Assembly: GCA_928212115.1 (NCBI GenBank)
Contig: CAKMRJ010000001.1
Coordinates: 363,820,698-363,884,697 of the forward strand
Source of the DNA: Lactuca virosa
Taxonomy: Eukaryota; Streptophyta; Magnoliopsida; Asterales; Asteraceae
Length of the DNA stretch: 64,000 bases
Direction of reading: 5' to 3'
The notes beneath the pieces were generated by a model, which was not told the origin of the DNA, searched no databases, and saw nothing but the letters and a program-made list of their open reading frames with translations. The translations under genes and the position numbers were made by a program. Shown piece by piece: positions 11,082 to 21,627 of this stretch; positions within the stretch are counted from its first letter, which is position 1; every line of letters begins with the position of its first letter.

Positions 11082-11549
11082 TTAATTTTAGTTCGCAACA
11101 GAGAGTTTCTTCTTCCTATGACAGTTTTCTTAACCAAACACAAAACAACTAAGAAATATAATCGAAATACATTTCCTTTTCTAGCAAGTGAACACATGGT
11201 AGATTGTAATTCCATATCTTCTAAAATCATTTTGCTAACCAAGAAGACCCTTGAAGGCTTGTGATTTAATGAAATAAGAAGACGATATACCACTATTGAA
11301 GGCTTGTGATTTAATTTGGAATTTAATTAGAAAACGGTATTTTGGTAAACTAATATATAATTTTGAACGTTAGATAAAAAAATTAATAAAAATTGATATA
11401 ATTCTAATTAAAATATGATTTTGGATATGTATGTAATTTTTATAGATTCAGATGGATATAGGTGTAATTTCAAAGTTTGCAAGGATAATGAAGTAATATT
11501 TTGAGTTTACAAGGATATATATGAAATTTTCCCTTTAATGTATCTTATA
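11082..11549. other. Unassigned; contains a short direct repeat
   Basis: GAAGGCTTGTGATTTAAT occurs at about 11251 and 11298. There is no gene. Confidence 0.4.
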
Positions 11550-11952
11550 TAGGCCGGTCCAAACATATATTGGACCCGGGGAGAGAAGAAAATAAGGGCC
11601 CTCAAAGTCAAATATAATAAAGATTTGAAAAAAGACATCAAAAAAACTAATAATATCATCAATAACACAAATATAACTATAATATTTACAAAAAAAAATA
11701 ACATATTCAAAGGATAATACTTTTTCTAACTTTTTTATATGCAAGATCATTGATAATACTATCAATTTATGTAACATATCTTTATTTATACATAATATTG
11801 TCAAACCATTCATTATTTCTTATGCAGTTTTCTTTAACAACTTCATTTTTGAAAAAAAAAATCTCTATTCAAATGCAACATTAACATGCATGGTTAATAA
11901 GATGTTATATGCTATAAAAACATTTGGATAACAATCACTTTGATCCAGAAAA

Positions 11953-11997
<45 letters not shown>
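11953..11997. repeat. (AAT)n microsatellite
   Basis: About 15 AAT units. Confidence 0.95.
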
Positions 11998-12068
11998 TTC
12001 ATACCACATCGCATACATTTTCATTACAAAAAGTAGCGACAAACTTTATGAAATATTTTATTATTATC

Positions 12069-12700
12069 CATAGTTGTCAAACTCGTACGAGTCACGAGTC
12101 GACTCGCACGAATTGACTCATTTTATACCCAAAACGATGTGACTCGCTGTATGACTCGGTTTTAGGTATAACTCGGTCAAAATTTACGAGTCCTTCCCTA
12201 ATTCGTACCGAGTCGATTCAACTCGTGACTCGGACAAGCATTGTGTCTCATGGATAATCACATGATCCGGTGGGTAAATAAATTATCTAGCGGTGTATAA
12301 CGATTTTTTTTTCTTAGAACTGTTAAGAACATTGGGGAGATGACCTAAGAGTGTAAGAAAAAGTTAAGCGAGAATGCGTCAAGAGTGATGACCTGTAGAA
12401 AAGATGCTATAACCCTAAATGCATTTTTCTTTATATATCAACATCTATACTAAATTTGTACTCCACCTTTCACCACATGTTAATATTAGCCCCTGCTCTA
12501 CTTTTTTTTAACACTCTAGGCCACAAAATATAATAGATTTTTATTAATATTCAATGAATATTATGTTTTATATATGTATTATATATTTATAAATAATTTT
12601 TGTAAATATCATGACTCTTACGAGTCGAGTCTCGAGCCGAGTCACGAGTCAAAAATTTATATTTTCAAGTCATGCGTCGAGTCACGAGTTAACAACTATG
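12069..12700. mobile_element. hAT-type MITE with perfect 8-bp target duplication
   Basis: The ends are CATAGTTGTCAAACTCG and, at the right, CGAGTTAACAACTATG, imperfect inverted repeats. TTATTATC stands directly outside on both sides (12061-12068 and 12701-12708). Subterminal regions are full of ACTCGTGACTCG-like inverted motifs. It is 632 bp with no coding region. A truncated relative is at 3009-3298. Confidence 0.85.
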
Positions 12701-13596
12701 TTATTATCCATAACTATAGACTATTTCAAGAAATTAGTACACCCGATTTCTATCTTAGTGGAAGCCTAATATGAAAGTAAGCTATAAAATAAAATCAATA
12801 ACAAAAGTCATACAAAATGATAGATAAAATAAAAGCAAAAAATCTGATAACCTAAAATTTTGATTAATATATTATCTTATCAAATCAAAACTCTAATATT
12901 TGAGGCTGAAACTTTGAAAGAAACAAATCAGAAACAAGCATCATAATATTGTAGAATATTTGGAACAAATCAGAAAATATTTTACCTTGATGGGTGAAAA
13001 ATCTGAAACTTAGGGCATTGCATTTCACTGTTCTTAGCCATTCCAGATGCGCATTCATCTATCATCGAACATCGAACAAACCAATTTCTTTATTTTTGGT
13101 CTTACTTGAGTTTGGCAAAATTGGGAATCGGGTAATTGGGCCCCTAAGAAATGTGTACATAATTGTTTATATGTATACAATATATAGACCATAAATTTTG
13201 GCCCACGTAGAGACGTGGGCCATTGGCTGTCGCCCGGGTTGTCCATCGTCAGGGTCGGCCCTAATGTTATAATATGCAAATGAATATTATTTTATATCAA
13301 CAAATACTTTTGTATAAATATATGGAATTTTCTAACATGTGCCGTAATACATGTGTAAGAAATATTAATTATAAGGATTATTACCATAATTAAATATGAA
13401 ATACATTAGTTATAAAGAATATTCTTCATAATTAACACATTTTACATTTTGCAATGAGAAATATTCTTTATAATTAATCTATTTCCCATTTAATTTCGGT
13501 AATATTTCTCATAGTTAATATTTATTATGTGTGCCCTTAAGGTATATAAGATAAGATATATAAACTAATAAACAAATATTATATAATATTTATACT
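12408..13596. repeat. Duplicated segment, copy B
   Basis: This matches copy A from 3009 to about 5310. Relative to A it lacks the hAT insertion at 4290-4790 and 605 bp corresponding to 3636-4240. In A that 605-bp stretch lies between two TGTTC words, and in B only one TGTTC remains (13029-13033), so a microhomology deletion in B is the simplest reading. Confidence 0.8.
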
Positions 13597-15407
13597 CTTT
13601 AGGTGTTAATGGACTATGTGTTCATTTGATGCACTATAGCCCCCTCATAGTTGCCTTTAATCACCGACGCTTGCTTCCAAGCACACCCCAAAGCAGTATA
13701 GTCACCTCGTTGCTTACAATGATCCATCAGGATAGATCCCAAAAGATCACTATAATAGGATCAGTTTGTCATGATCGACAGGATGGATAGCTCTAGGAAA
13801 TGTTTTATAAATATTTATGATGTGTTGTTGGATGACAGTTAAGGATGCAAACGGGGGCGGATATTGGCGGATACTACAATACCCGTCCCCGCACCCAAAC
13901 TCCGATCCCTATACCCATCCCCGTCGGATTCGGGGAACCCGATGGATATCCATTTATTAAAAAAAATCCATTTTTTTGTAAATAAAAAAAATATAAAAAA
14001 AAACATAATAACAATCATCATATCCAAACATTCATAAGTTAAGACTTCATTTTCATACAATAAAAAAAACCCACAATATTCTCAATGTTTGTCCCAAAAA
14101 AGTAAAATAAAAACAACAAGTTTTCATAGGCTAAGTATCAAAATCCACAAAGCTTGGACCTGCTTCATCATCTTTTACAACTTCAATCTTTGAAAGATGT
14201 TTTCTCTATTTGAATGTGCACCTAGCAATAAAAAAATAAACAAATAAATATTTTATGTTAAAGGATTCCATACATGCAGTTAACATCATAGCCAAAAAAA
14301 TATTACATTCATACACTTAATCATAGTAAAAAGGATTCCATAAATGCAGTTTAATCAAGTTTTTATGATTTAATCAAGTTTCAGATTAATCTTAGAGTTT
14401 ATAAAAACAATCACAGTAAAAAAGATAGTTCTCTTGGTTTTGTTTTTGTTTTTGTATGGGTGTTCCTTTATAATTTTCTTTTTTGGCTTTGTCACTCTCA
14501 CTTGGCCAAATCATCAAACAATGAGTATGCAATGAAATTTACTAGAGAACAATTTTTAGCAGTCTATATTTAAGTTAGGCAAATCATCGAGCACTTGGTG
14601 GGCATATATGTACATAGCTTTGATTTCATTTGGTTCCTAACAAAAGGTAAGAAGTCATATACTGATCATACAATTAAAAGCAAGCTTACAAAACATAGAT
14701 AGGTGGTCTAACCTTATTATGAAATCAATCACAATAAAAAACGAGGCGGGTAATTGTGTATCATCAGTTTAATCAAGATTCAACCTTCTGCAATCTAATA
14801 TGGCTACAATAAAATCGATTTCAGATACAACCTAATATAGAAATTCAATTCAATCGATTTGTAATACAACTTAATAAAGATACAATAAAATCGATTTCTA
14901 GGAAATCGTTAGTAAAAATCGTTTAATCGATTACATGAAATCCATTATGGATTACAGCTAATATATGGATTAATCATTTAGAAATCGATTGGAGTTAAGA
15001 AATCGTTTGTAGAAATTGATTATACTAGGCACATACAAATCGTTTGTACAAAACCAAATCGAATACTAACTTGGGTTTATGATTTTTTTTGGATGAATCT
15101 ATAACTTCTTGTAGATTGTTCTCCTCTAATCTCATGATCGTCGATGAGTAGGGTGGATGAAGTTGAAGGATTATTGATTTGTTGTCTTGAAGCACTGAAC
15201 CAAAAATAATGAAGCTTGATTGTTTGAAGAGTGTAAAATCGAAGACCAAGGGATGAACTGAACAAGGGTTCTTGTCGTATTTGAATTCTTGATTCTAGGA
15301 AAAAAGTCTAGAGAGAATGATAATTGAATGGCTTAAAGAAACGAGGAGTCGATTCCTTGATTATTGAAGCGTCCGTCTTGATTCTATAAATAAGATTTCC
15401 CATAAAC

Positions 15408-15455
<48 letters not shown>

Positions 15456-16001
15456 CGGGTTTTAAACGGGGCGGATAGTGCCACATCCGTCCCCGACCCG
15501 TCCCCGCTTCGGGTATAAAAATCTACATCCGTCCCTGCTTCGTTACCCGTCAGGTAATACCCGCGGCATTAGGGTCGGGTACCCGTGGGTCGCGGGTAAT
15601 ACCTGATCCGTTTGCATCTCTAATGACAGTTATTTTGCAGGTTATTGATTATGGAATAATATAACTTTGTGGGATTGAAAACCCTATGTATCTCACCTGG
15701 TTTCCTAACCATACCCACTCATTTACATGCATCACAGGTAGCGGTGTTAAGACTGCTGAAGACTTGAATAGGATGTTGAGTGATTGAAGAGAAGACCTAC
15801 AATAGTATTCGGGACCATTAGGTCTTTATGTTGTAGCATATGGTGTATATCGATTATGACATTCTTAGAGTTTTTATAAATTTGAGACAATCATTTGTAC
15901 TCAAAAGAATTGTAATACATTGGTAATTTCGGCGAATAAAAATGTTATGAATTTTAAAAGTGTAAAGAATTTTTTATGGTTCTTAAAAATAGGGGATGTC
16001 A
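13597..16001 (+). mobile_element. Gypsy LTR remnant split by a hAT element
   Basis: Flanking the hAT insert are LTR-like pieces. The right piece contains GGGATTGAAAACCCTATG and CACAGGTA, parallel to the Gypsy LTR at about 50780-50850, and it ends GGGGATGTCACA at about 16001 like the other Gypsy LTR ends here (GGGGATGTCA). The left border is not certain. Confidence 0.5.
13840..15622. mobile_element. Non-autonomous hAT element with perfect 8-bp duplication
   Basis: The left terminus is TAAGGATGCAAACGG. The right terminus, read inverted, is TAGAGATGCAAACGG. ATGACAGT flanks it exactly on both sides (13832-13839 and 15623-15630). Subterminal blocks rich in CCCGTCCCCG mirror each other. The 1783-bp interior contains repeated AATCGATT words and a (TA)n tract (15411-15452) but no transposase. 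Confidence 0.92.
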
Positions 16002-16018
16002 CAGGAGGTGGAATCGAA
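16002..16018 (+). other. Possible non-Met primer-binding site
   Basis: Right after the LTR end GATGTCACA, GGAGGTGGAATCGAACC reads as the complement of a tRNA 3' end including its T-loop word GGTTCGATTCC. The other elements here use TGGTATCAGAGC. The expected first T of TGG is absent. Confidence 0.3.
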
Positions 16019-16292
16019 CCATTAACATAGCCATACTTTTTTGATAGGCACGAAGGAGGAGAAGTTGATTTTTCTAGAGGATATAATTGGTAGAACAGAA
16101 TTTGATGTTGGTCATATGCAAAACAATAACAAGAGCCGAAGAATCAATGGAGGTAGAAGAGGAAAAAGATTTGTCATCAAAATCCATGATAGAAGGAAAC
16201 AATGAAGGGATCGTAATCCTAAGGTGATAACATATAGCACTTAATGAATTCACCTTGATGTGTGTGTATTGCTTAAAAACTATATGGTGTGT

Positions 16293-16362
<70 letters not shown>

Positions 16363-17549
16363 TATGATAAAAACTATTCAAAATAAAAGAGATATAATAA
16401 TTATCTAAACTTATGAAGACTTATATCTAATACATATGTAATCTGTACCATCCAAAAATTTAAGACTAGGTTCTTAAATTAATAAAGTAAATAAATGAAA
16501 AATGATTTATATAAATAAATCATTATGGGTTAATCATATCATTAATTGATAATAAGTCTAGATATTTAAAAGTGAAAATAATAACATTTTAAAAGTTAAA
16601 TGGCCAAAATTGTCAATTTTGAGTTGACTGAGTTGACCAAAGGCTTGACTCAATTAATGAAAGGAACTATAAGAGTTACATAATGGATAGAGAATTACTT
16701 GTTATTTCAAAACTGAAATTAAAATCACAAGCATTGAGGATTGGTGTTTTGGCCAAAACAAGCAAGCTTAGGGAACCAAATTGTAAACTTTAGAGAAATA
16801 AGATGCATCTATTCCCTTATATAGAGAAAAACATGATGGATCTTCTTACCACCTCCTCTAATGGCGATTTAGATCTCAACAGCATCTAGGGCTTGTTCCA
16901 AGTGAGGAATTAAGAAACCAAGCAAAGAAGAAAATGAATCAACTTACAAGGTATAGTTTCTCTTCCATTCAACCTAGAAATCAAGTTTGTGAAGTGGGTA
17001 AAACTCCAATGTCGAATTTGATGAGATTTAATGAGAAGAGTTTGGTTTTCTAACCTCCCTTGAGTGGTTTCCATGGTTCTAATCTCAATCCAATCATCCT
17101 ATTGATGGATTTGATGATTTAGGTAAAAAGCTTCATGAACCCTAGAAATCTAATTTGGGTTTATTGTAATTGATGATGAAATAAGATTGGATTCTATCAC
17201 CTAGATAATGATTTATAGCAACAAATCCAATTGTAATGCTCAAATTCATCAAGGATGGTAAAATATTTCATAAACATGGATTTAGGTGATTTTGGGTAAA
17301 ATGTGATGAAACAAATGGAATTTTTTGTATGTGAGCATCTGATGAGTATATGATACTCATAAACATGATTTGATACTAATAATATGAGTTAAATGCAAAA
17401 ACATAAAGACTTGAATGATCTTTAGTTGAATTTATGGAGTATTTGTCCATAAGGGAATTTTGGGAATTTGCTATGGAATTGGACGATCTTTTTATTGTTA
17501 AGAGCTTGGTATGTTATTGTATTGTGTTACAACATGTTTTATGCACATG
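16019..17549. other. Unassigned, with (CATA)n/(TA)n at 16297-16358
   Basis: No domain was recognised. The tract CATACATA passes into (TA)n at 16297-16358. The 16900-17500 part resembles a decayed LTR interior but no ends could be fixed. Confidence 0.4.
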
Positions 17550-17554
17550 AAAAC

Positions 17555-18331
17555 TATTGGATTTAGTGTCTAAGCCCATAACTATAACTGGGATGTACTT
17601 GAACCGATAGTAGCATGGTCCATTGGGTTGCCTTCACCAGTGCAATTTGATAGGATGGACTTTTGAGAATAAGGTTATTTATGTTTTATTAATATATTAT
17701 AAGTATAATATATTAATTGAGAAATCATATTATTTAATTAGTATTGATCAAGAATTAATTTGGAATTAATTTTTTGATCAAAAGAGACTAATTAAATATA
17801 TGGGGATTGATTGTGTAAATAAATGATTCTTATAGTGTGGGCCAATGATCCATGGTTATTTAGGATGGGCTAAACCAATGAGATAGTCCATGGAGGTTTA
17901 ACCCATGGCGCCTAAGAAATATGAAAGGTCATGGTGCATTAGGGTTTGCAAGGATGTAACCGTAGCATTTGCAACACTATAAAAGGAACCCCTCATGGCC
18001 AAAATCCGTTACACCATTGATTCTAAGATAGTCATAATCGATTTTGAGCTAAGTAACTTATTCTCTCAAGCCTCCTCTTGCATTTGGTGTTTGTGACACA
18101 TTTGAGGCATCACACTTGAGGTGCTCAAGCTTTCAAAGGCCAAGAACTACACCCTACATCAATAGGTATTCATCTAAACTAGTTTTTATGTTGGATAGCT
18201 TCAATTGTATGCTAGTTAGGATGTATGCTTTGGAAAATTGAAAATGCATACATAATTAGAGAAAACATAGATCCAAATCGTCTAGGGTTGCATGTGCACC
18301 ATAGGAGTGTTATAGTGCTTAAAACCCAACA
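17555..18331 (+). mobile_element. 5' LTR of gag-only Copia copy 1
   Basis: It has 777 bp, ends AAACCCAACA, and is colinear with 59048-59826. The TATA box TATAAAA is at 17978-17984 within CACTATAAAAGG. Confidence 0.88.
17978..17984 (+). promoter_or_regulatory. LTR TATA box
   Basis: TATAAAA lies at the same place as CACTATATAAG in the LTR at 1-388 and as the (AT)n tract in the LTR at 59048. Confidence 0.65.
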
Positions 18332-18332
18332 G

Positions 18333-18345
18333 TGGTATCAGAGCC
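18333..18345 (+). other. Primer-binding site (initiator Met tRNA type)
   Basis: TGGTATCAGAGCC starts one base after the LTR, complementary to the 3' end of plant initiator Met tRNA. Confidence 0.92.
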
Positions 18346-18802
18346 TAGGATTGTTTTCTGTTATACTTGATGCTTGTTAGTTTTCAAAGTTGAAAAAAAT
18401 CGATTTTCTGGCTTCTGACTGATGAACTCGCTTAGTCCACTGGCTGACTCGACGAGTCCACTTAGTAAATGACCAACTCGACGAGTCAAGTTCATGTACT
18501 CACAGAGTTGATGGCTCTAGGTGCAGAATTTCTAGTTTTTTGCCAGAATTGGATTAGGATCATTACCAAAAACTGTTTTGAATCATAAAATTTGTTTTTT
18601 TTATATGGTAGTGATCATGTTCATCCAATTAAAAGATAATTGTCAAAATTTCAAGATTTGTATTAGTTTATGTGATAGACTAATTTATTGTAAAATTATT
18701 GACGTGAAGTATCTTGACTTATGAGTTTAACTAGGTCATAGATAAATTGTTTGATAATTTTTTTGTTAGTGAAAATTTTGATCTTAATGATTTTAATGAC
18801 CT

Positions 18803-19242
18803 CCATAACTTGTCCTCAAGTTATGGAAAATGAAAAGTCTCATCCAATAAAATAACATTAAACTCATAAGTTATGAATTCCAAGAGTCATCAAAAGATAG
18901 TTGTCAAAATTCTTATGATAGTTGTTAGTGTATATGTTAAGCTAATTACTTGTATCATTTGATTTGAAACTATTTTGTCTTATGAGTTAGTTTAGATCAT
19001 GATTAAAAAAATTATATGATAATTTTCCTTGTTAAAATTTATCTAAATTTTTCTTTAATGAGTTCCGTAACTTGTCCTCAAGTTATGGAACATGAAAGTC
19101 TTATCATAAATGTTTTAATGAACTCCATAACTTGTCCTCAAGTTATGGAAAATCAAGAGTCTTCTCATAAAACCAACATTAACTCATAAGTTATGGAAAC
19201 CAAGAGTTTTGAAAAGTTTCAAAACTTGTCCTCAAGTTTTGG
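18803..19242 (+). repeat. Array of four RNA hairpins in the element leader
   Basis: Four copies of a 10-bp stem with loop TCCT lie at 18803-18826, 19065-19088, 19125-19148 and 19219-19242. The type is CCATAACTTG, TCCT, CAAGTTATGG. The second has a G that pairs as G-U. The fourth has T-to-A on the left arm and the matching A-to-T on the right, so the stem is kept. GAAAGTCT or GAGTCTT follows most copies. One perfect copy is kept at 60296 in the sister element. Confidence 0.85.
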
Positions 19243-19335
19243 AATTTGTAAAGTCTCACAACTGAAACATTTAATTCCAATCATTAGAGTTTTAAAAGTT
19301 AAAATTCAACCCTTATACTATTATTATATTAAAAG

Positions 19336-19338
<3 letters not shown>

Positions 19339-19389
<51 letters not shown>
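19339..19389. repeat. (TA)n microsatellite
   Basis: About 25 TA units in the leader. The sister copy has only TATATATG here. Confidence 0.95.
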
Positions 19390-19391
<2 letters not shown>

Positions 19392-20166
19392 ACAAGTCAA
19401 TCTTACCGTTAGTGGACCTCATTCACGAAGCCGGTCTATAAGGGGGTATAAGGTTACTGCCTATAAAATGACGGTTTAAAGAGTGTCCACTCTCACCCAC
19501 CGCTTCCTTAACTGGTGGAGGGTCGTTAGCCAAACGGGTGGATAGGACATTAATTCTCATTATAAGTATAATGATAATTATAAAGTAACTAAACTTTTAT
19601 TAAATTCCCAATCTTAGTTACTTTAGGAAAAATGTGAAAATTGTGTTATTCCATGAAATTGAACTTTACACCTTGTTAAGTCGTTAGTGGAGCGTGTGTG
19701 GTTAACCGGCACACTAATATGGTGCTGAAAGTGCGTTGCAAAGGGTAGCTTGATGTTAATCATAGATCAATGGAGCGTATGTGGTTAACCGGCACATTGA
19801 TTAGGTGATTTGTAACATTGAGTGTACCAAGCTAATTTGCATGGTTATTCACACCTTGTTTGTGATCCTCGGCATCCCAGTCACAAACTTGAAGGGTACA
19901 ATCGAGATTTAAACATGTCATTGAAAAGTTCAATGAATTTCAAAGAATCTAGGAATTTCAATCCATTTAAAACATAATAATCGATTTCGTTTTTCATGGT
20001 AGAAATTGGTAAATCATCATTTACCTACCTTCAAATATTTTACAATTGGATTACGGAATCCCTCTTCGCAATTGTAAAATATTGTGTTGGGTCCTATCCT
20101 TAATATTTCGTTTTGGGTGTTATATTAAGGACTTAAATCAACTAACTTGAATTTCTCCCATTATAG

Positions 20167-20912
20167 ATGTCTAGGTCAGACAACTATGGTCTTCCCGAAT
20201 TTGTTGGAAAAGGCTTTCCACATGAATATGATATTCCACAATAGCATACTTCACTTCCTCCACCTCCTCCAATTATTCTCCCTGACCCACATGTTCGAAG
20301 ACTTGAAAAGTTCAAGGTCACTCAGGCCCTATTGGCGAGCAAACATGAAGATGGAAGATCTGTGTGTGCACATGTCTTGGAGATGAAGTCACACATTGAC
20401 AGGCTGGGAATGTTAGGAGTCGATGTATCAAGGAAGTTGGTTCTTCAGTCACTTCCCGAGTCGTATAGTCAGTTTGTTAAAGACTACTATATGACAGACC
20501 GCGACGTGACCCTTATTGATCTTACCTATTTGCTTATTGATGCTGAGTCTGCAATGATTTGGCGCACTGGTAAAGCAAATTTGATTAGAAGATCTACTTC
20601 CCAAACTTCCATGGACATTGACAATGGAAACATTGGAAGTCTAGAAAAGGTTTTTCATCCCAAGGGAAAGGGAAAGGCTAACTCTGAGATTGTCCCGTGT
20701 ACCATTCCAGAAGATTCTGTTTGTTTCTATTGCCAAGAAAAGGGACATTGGAAGCGAAGCTGCCCTGACTACTTGAGAATTTTAATCAAATTGTATGGTT
20801 CTACTTCAGGTAAGTCCATTATCTAACTCTATTAAGTTCATGTTTGTAGATTCTTCATACATGATGTGATAAGATTACATTTTGATGTTTTGTAGGATCA
20901 AAGGAAGCTTAA
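20167..20912 (+). pseudogene. Copia gag (short), copy 1
   Basis: Gag binds element RNA and builds the particle. ATG 20167 opens a frame starting MSRSDNYGLPE. A TAG at 20242-20244 stops it, produced where about 40 bases present in the sister copy are missing; the frame then continues. The middle (LLASKHEDGR, VLQSLPESY, FVKDYYMTD, LTYLLIDAE) is the C-terminal half of the UBN2-type Copia gag. The usual N-terminal half is absent. A CCHC zinc knuckle follows (C-x2-C-x4-H-x4-C within CFYCQEKGHWKRSC, about 20730-20765). An intron is predicted at 20810-20895, with a stop at 20910. No protease or polymerase follows. Confidence 0.8.
20810..20895 (+). other. Predicted 86-bp intron at the end of gag
   Basis: CAG then GTAAGT at the donor and TTTTGTAG then G at the acceptor. 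The sister copy has the same sites and the same 86-bp length. Ty1/Copia elements are known to make spliced short gag mRNAs, and this fits that layout. Confidence 0.65.
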
Positions 20913-21083
20913 AGGAAAGGCATGCAGAGTCTGATCGCGAAGAGATGGATTTCGATCGCATGCTTCAATGATCGGATTTTTGAGATGTTGCTTAAGAGTT
21001 ATAATAGATTGCTTAGAAATTTTTAATAACATAGTTTTCATTTGTAATTGCATTGTAATGAAAAGTTTTTCCGCAATTATATA

Positions 21084-21089
21084 AATAAA
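21084..21089 (+). terminator. Poly(A) signal after gag
   Basis: AATAAA lies about 170 bases after the predicted spliced stop, in an AT-rich context conserved in the sister copy (62634-62639). Confidence 0.55.
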
Positions 21090-21115
21090 GAAAAAAAATA
21101 TTTTATCTTATTTTA

Positions 21116-21436
21116 TGTTGGGTATAGAAGATTGCGTCATTGGGCTTTTTTCTTTAGTCCATTATGTATACGGTTTTGGGCCTGTCCTGCCGTCATTTAT
21201 TAGGGTTATAGTATCTATATATAGTGCATGCATGCACCGTGTATGACGGAGTCGTTGATATCATTATTGTAGCCCTACCACACCTCTACAGTAGCAATTC
21301 TTAATAGAGTTCTTCTGAGGTTGTGGCTTATTAATCATTCGACATCAGTTTGATTCATCTTGTGTTCTTATTTACTTTGTGTTCTTGTGTTTCTTGTTAA
21401 GAATCTTATCGATCTTAAAGAGTTTTAGTCTCATCA
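21116..21436 (+). mobile_element. 5' LTR of a Sirevirus-like Copia element (plus strand)
   Basis: TGTTGGGTATAG to TAGTCTCATCA, 321 bp, with CTATATATAG as TATA box near 21213. It starts exactly where copy 1 stops matching its sister, so it is inserted there. Confidence 0.85.
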
Positions 21437-21438
21437 AT

Positions 21439-21450
21439 TGGTATCAGAGC
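21439..21450 (+). other. Primer-binding site (initiator Met tRNA type)
   Basis: TGGTATCAGAGC lies two bases after the LTR. Confidence 0.92.
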
Positions 21451-21627
21451 AGGATGTTGTGTAAATAATACGTATCTCTTTTGTTAGAAGAAAATCTTTA
21501 GGGTTTCCGCTTTTATCAAATCCAATGGAGCCGTCATCACTTTATTGACGTTGTTCCAAGATCTCGATATTACCCTAACTCAATCTTTACAAGTCTGATT
21601 CTTGACAGGTACGCAGATCAAATCATC

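Larger units (their letters stand above)
11550..13263. mobile_element. hAT-like element with internal MITE
   Basis: The left end TAGGCCGGTCC and the right end, read inverted, TAGGGCCGACC are similar terminal repeats. The 8 bases outside are ATCTTATA (11542-11549) and ATGTTATA (13264-13271), matching at 7 of 8 positions, as expected for an old hAT target duplication. The interior has no transposase and carries another hAT MITE at 12069-12700. The right part is duplicated as copy A (3007-4987). Confidence 0.62.

Noticed and set aside
15025..15265. Minus-strand frames of 62-74 codons in the hAT element
   Set aside because: They are short and have no transposase motif. AT-rich chance frames are likelier.
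16002..16050. tRNA gene
   Set aside because: Only a T-arm-like word is present on the minus strand. No D-arm, anticodon arm or acceptor pairing was found, so a primer site is the better reading.
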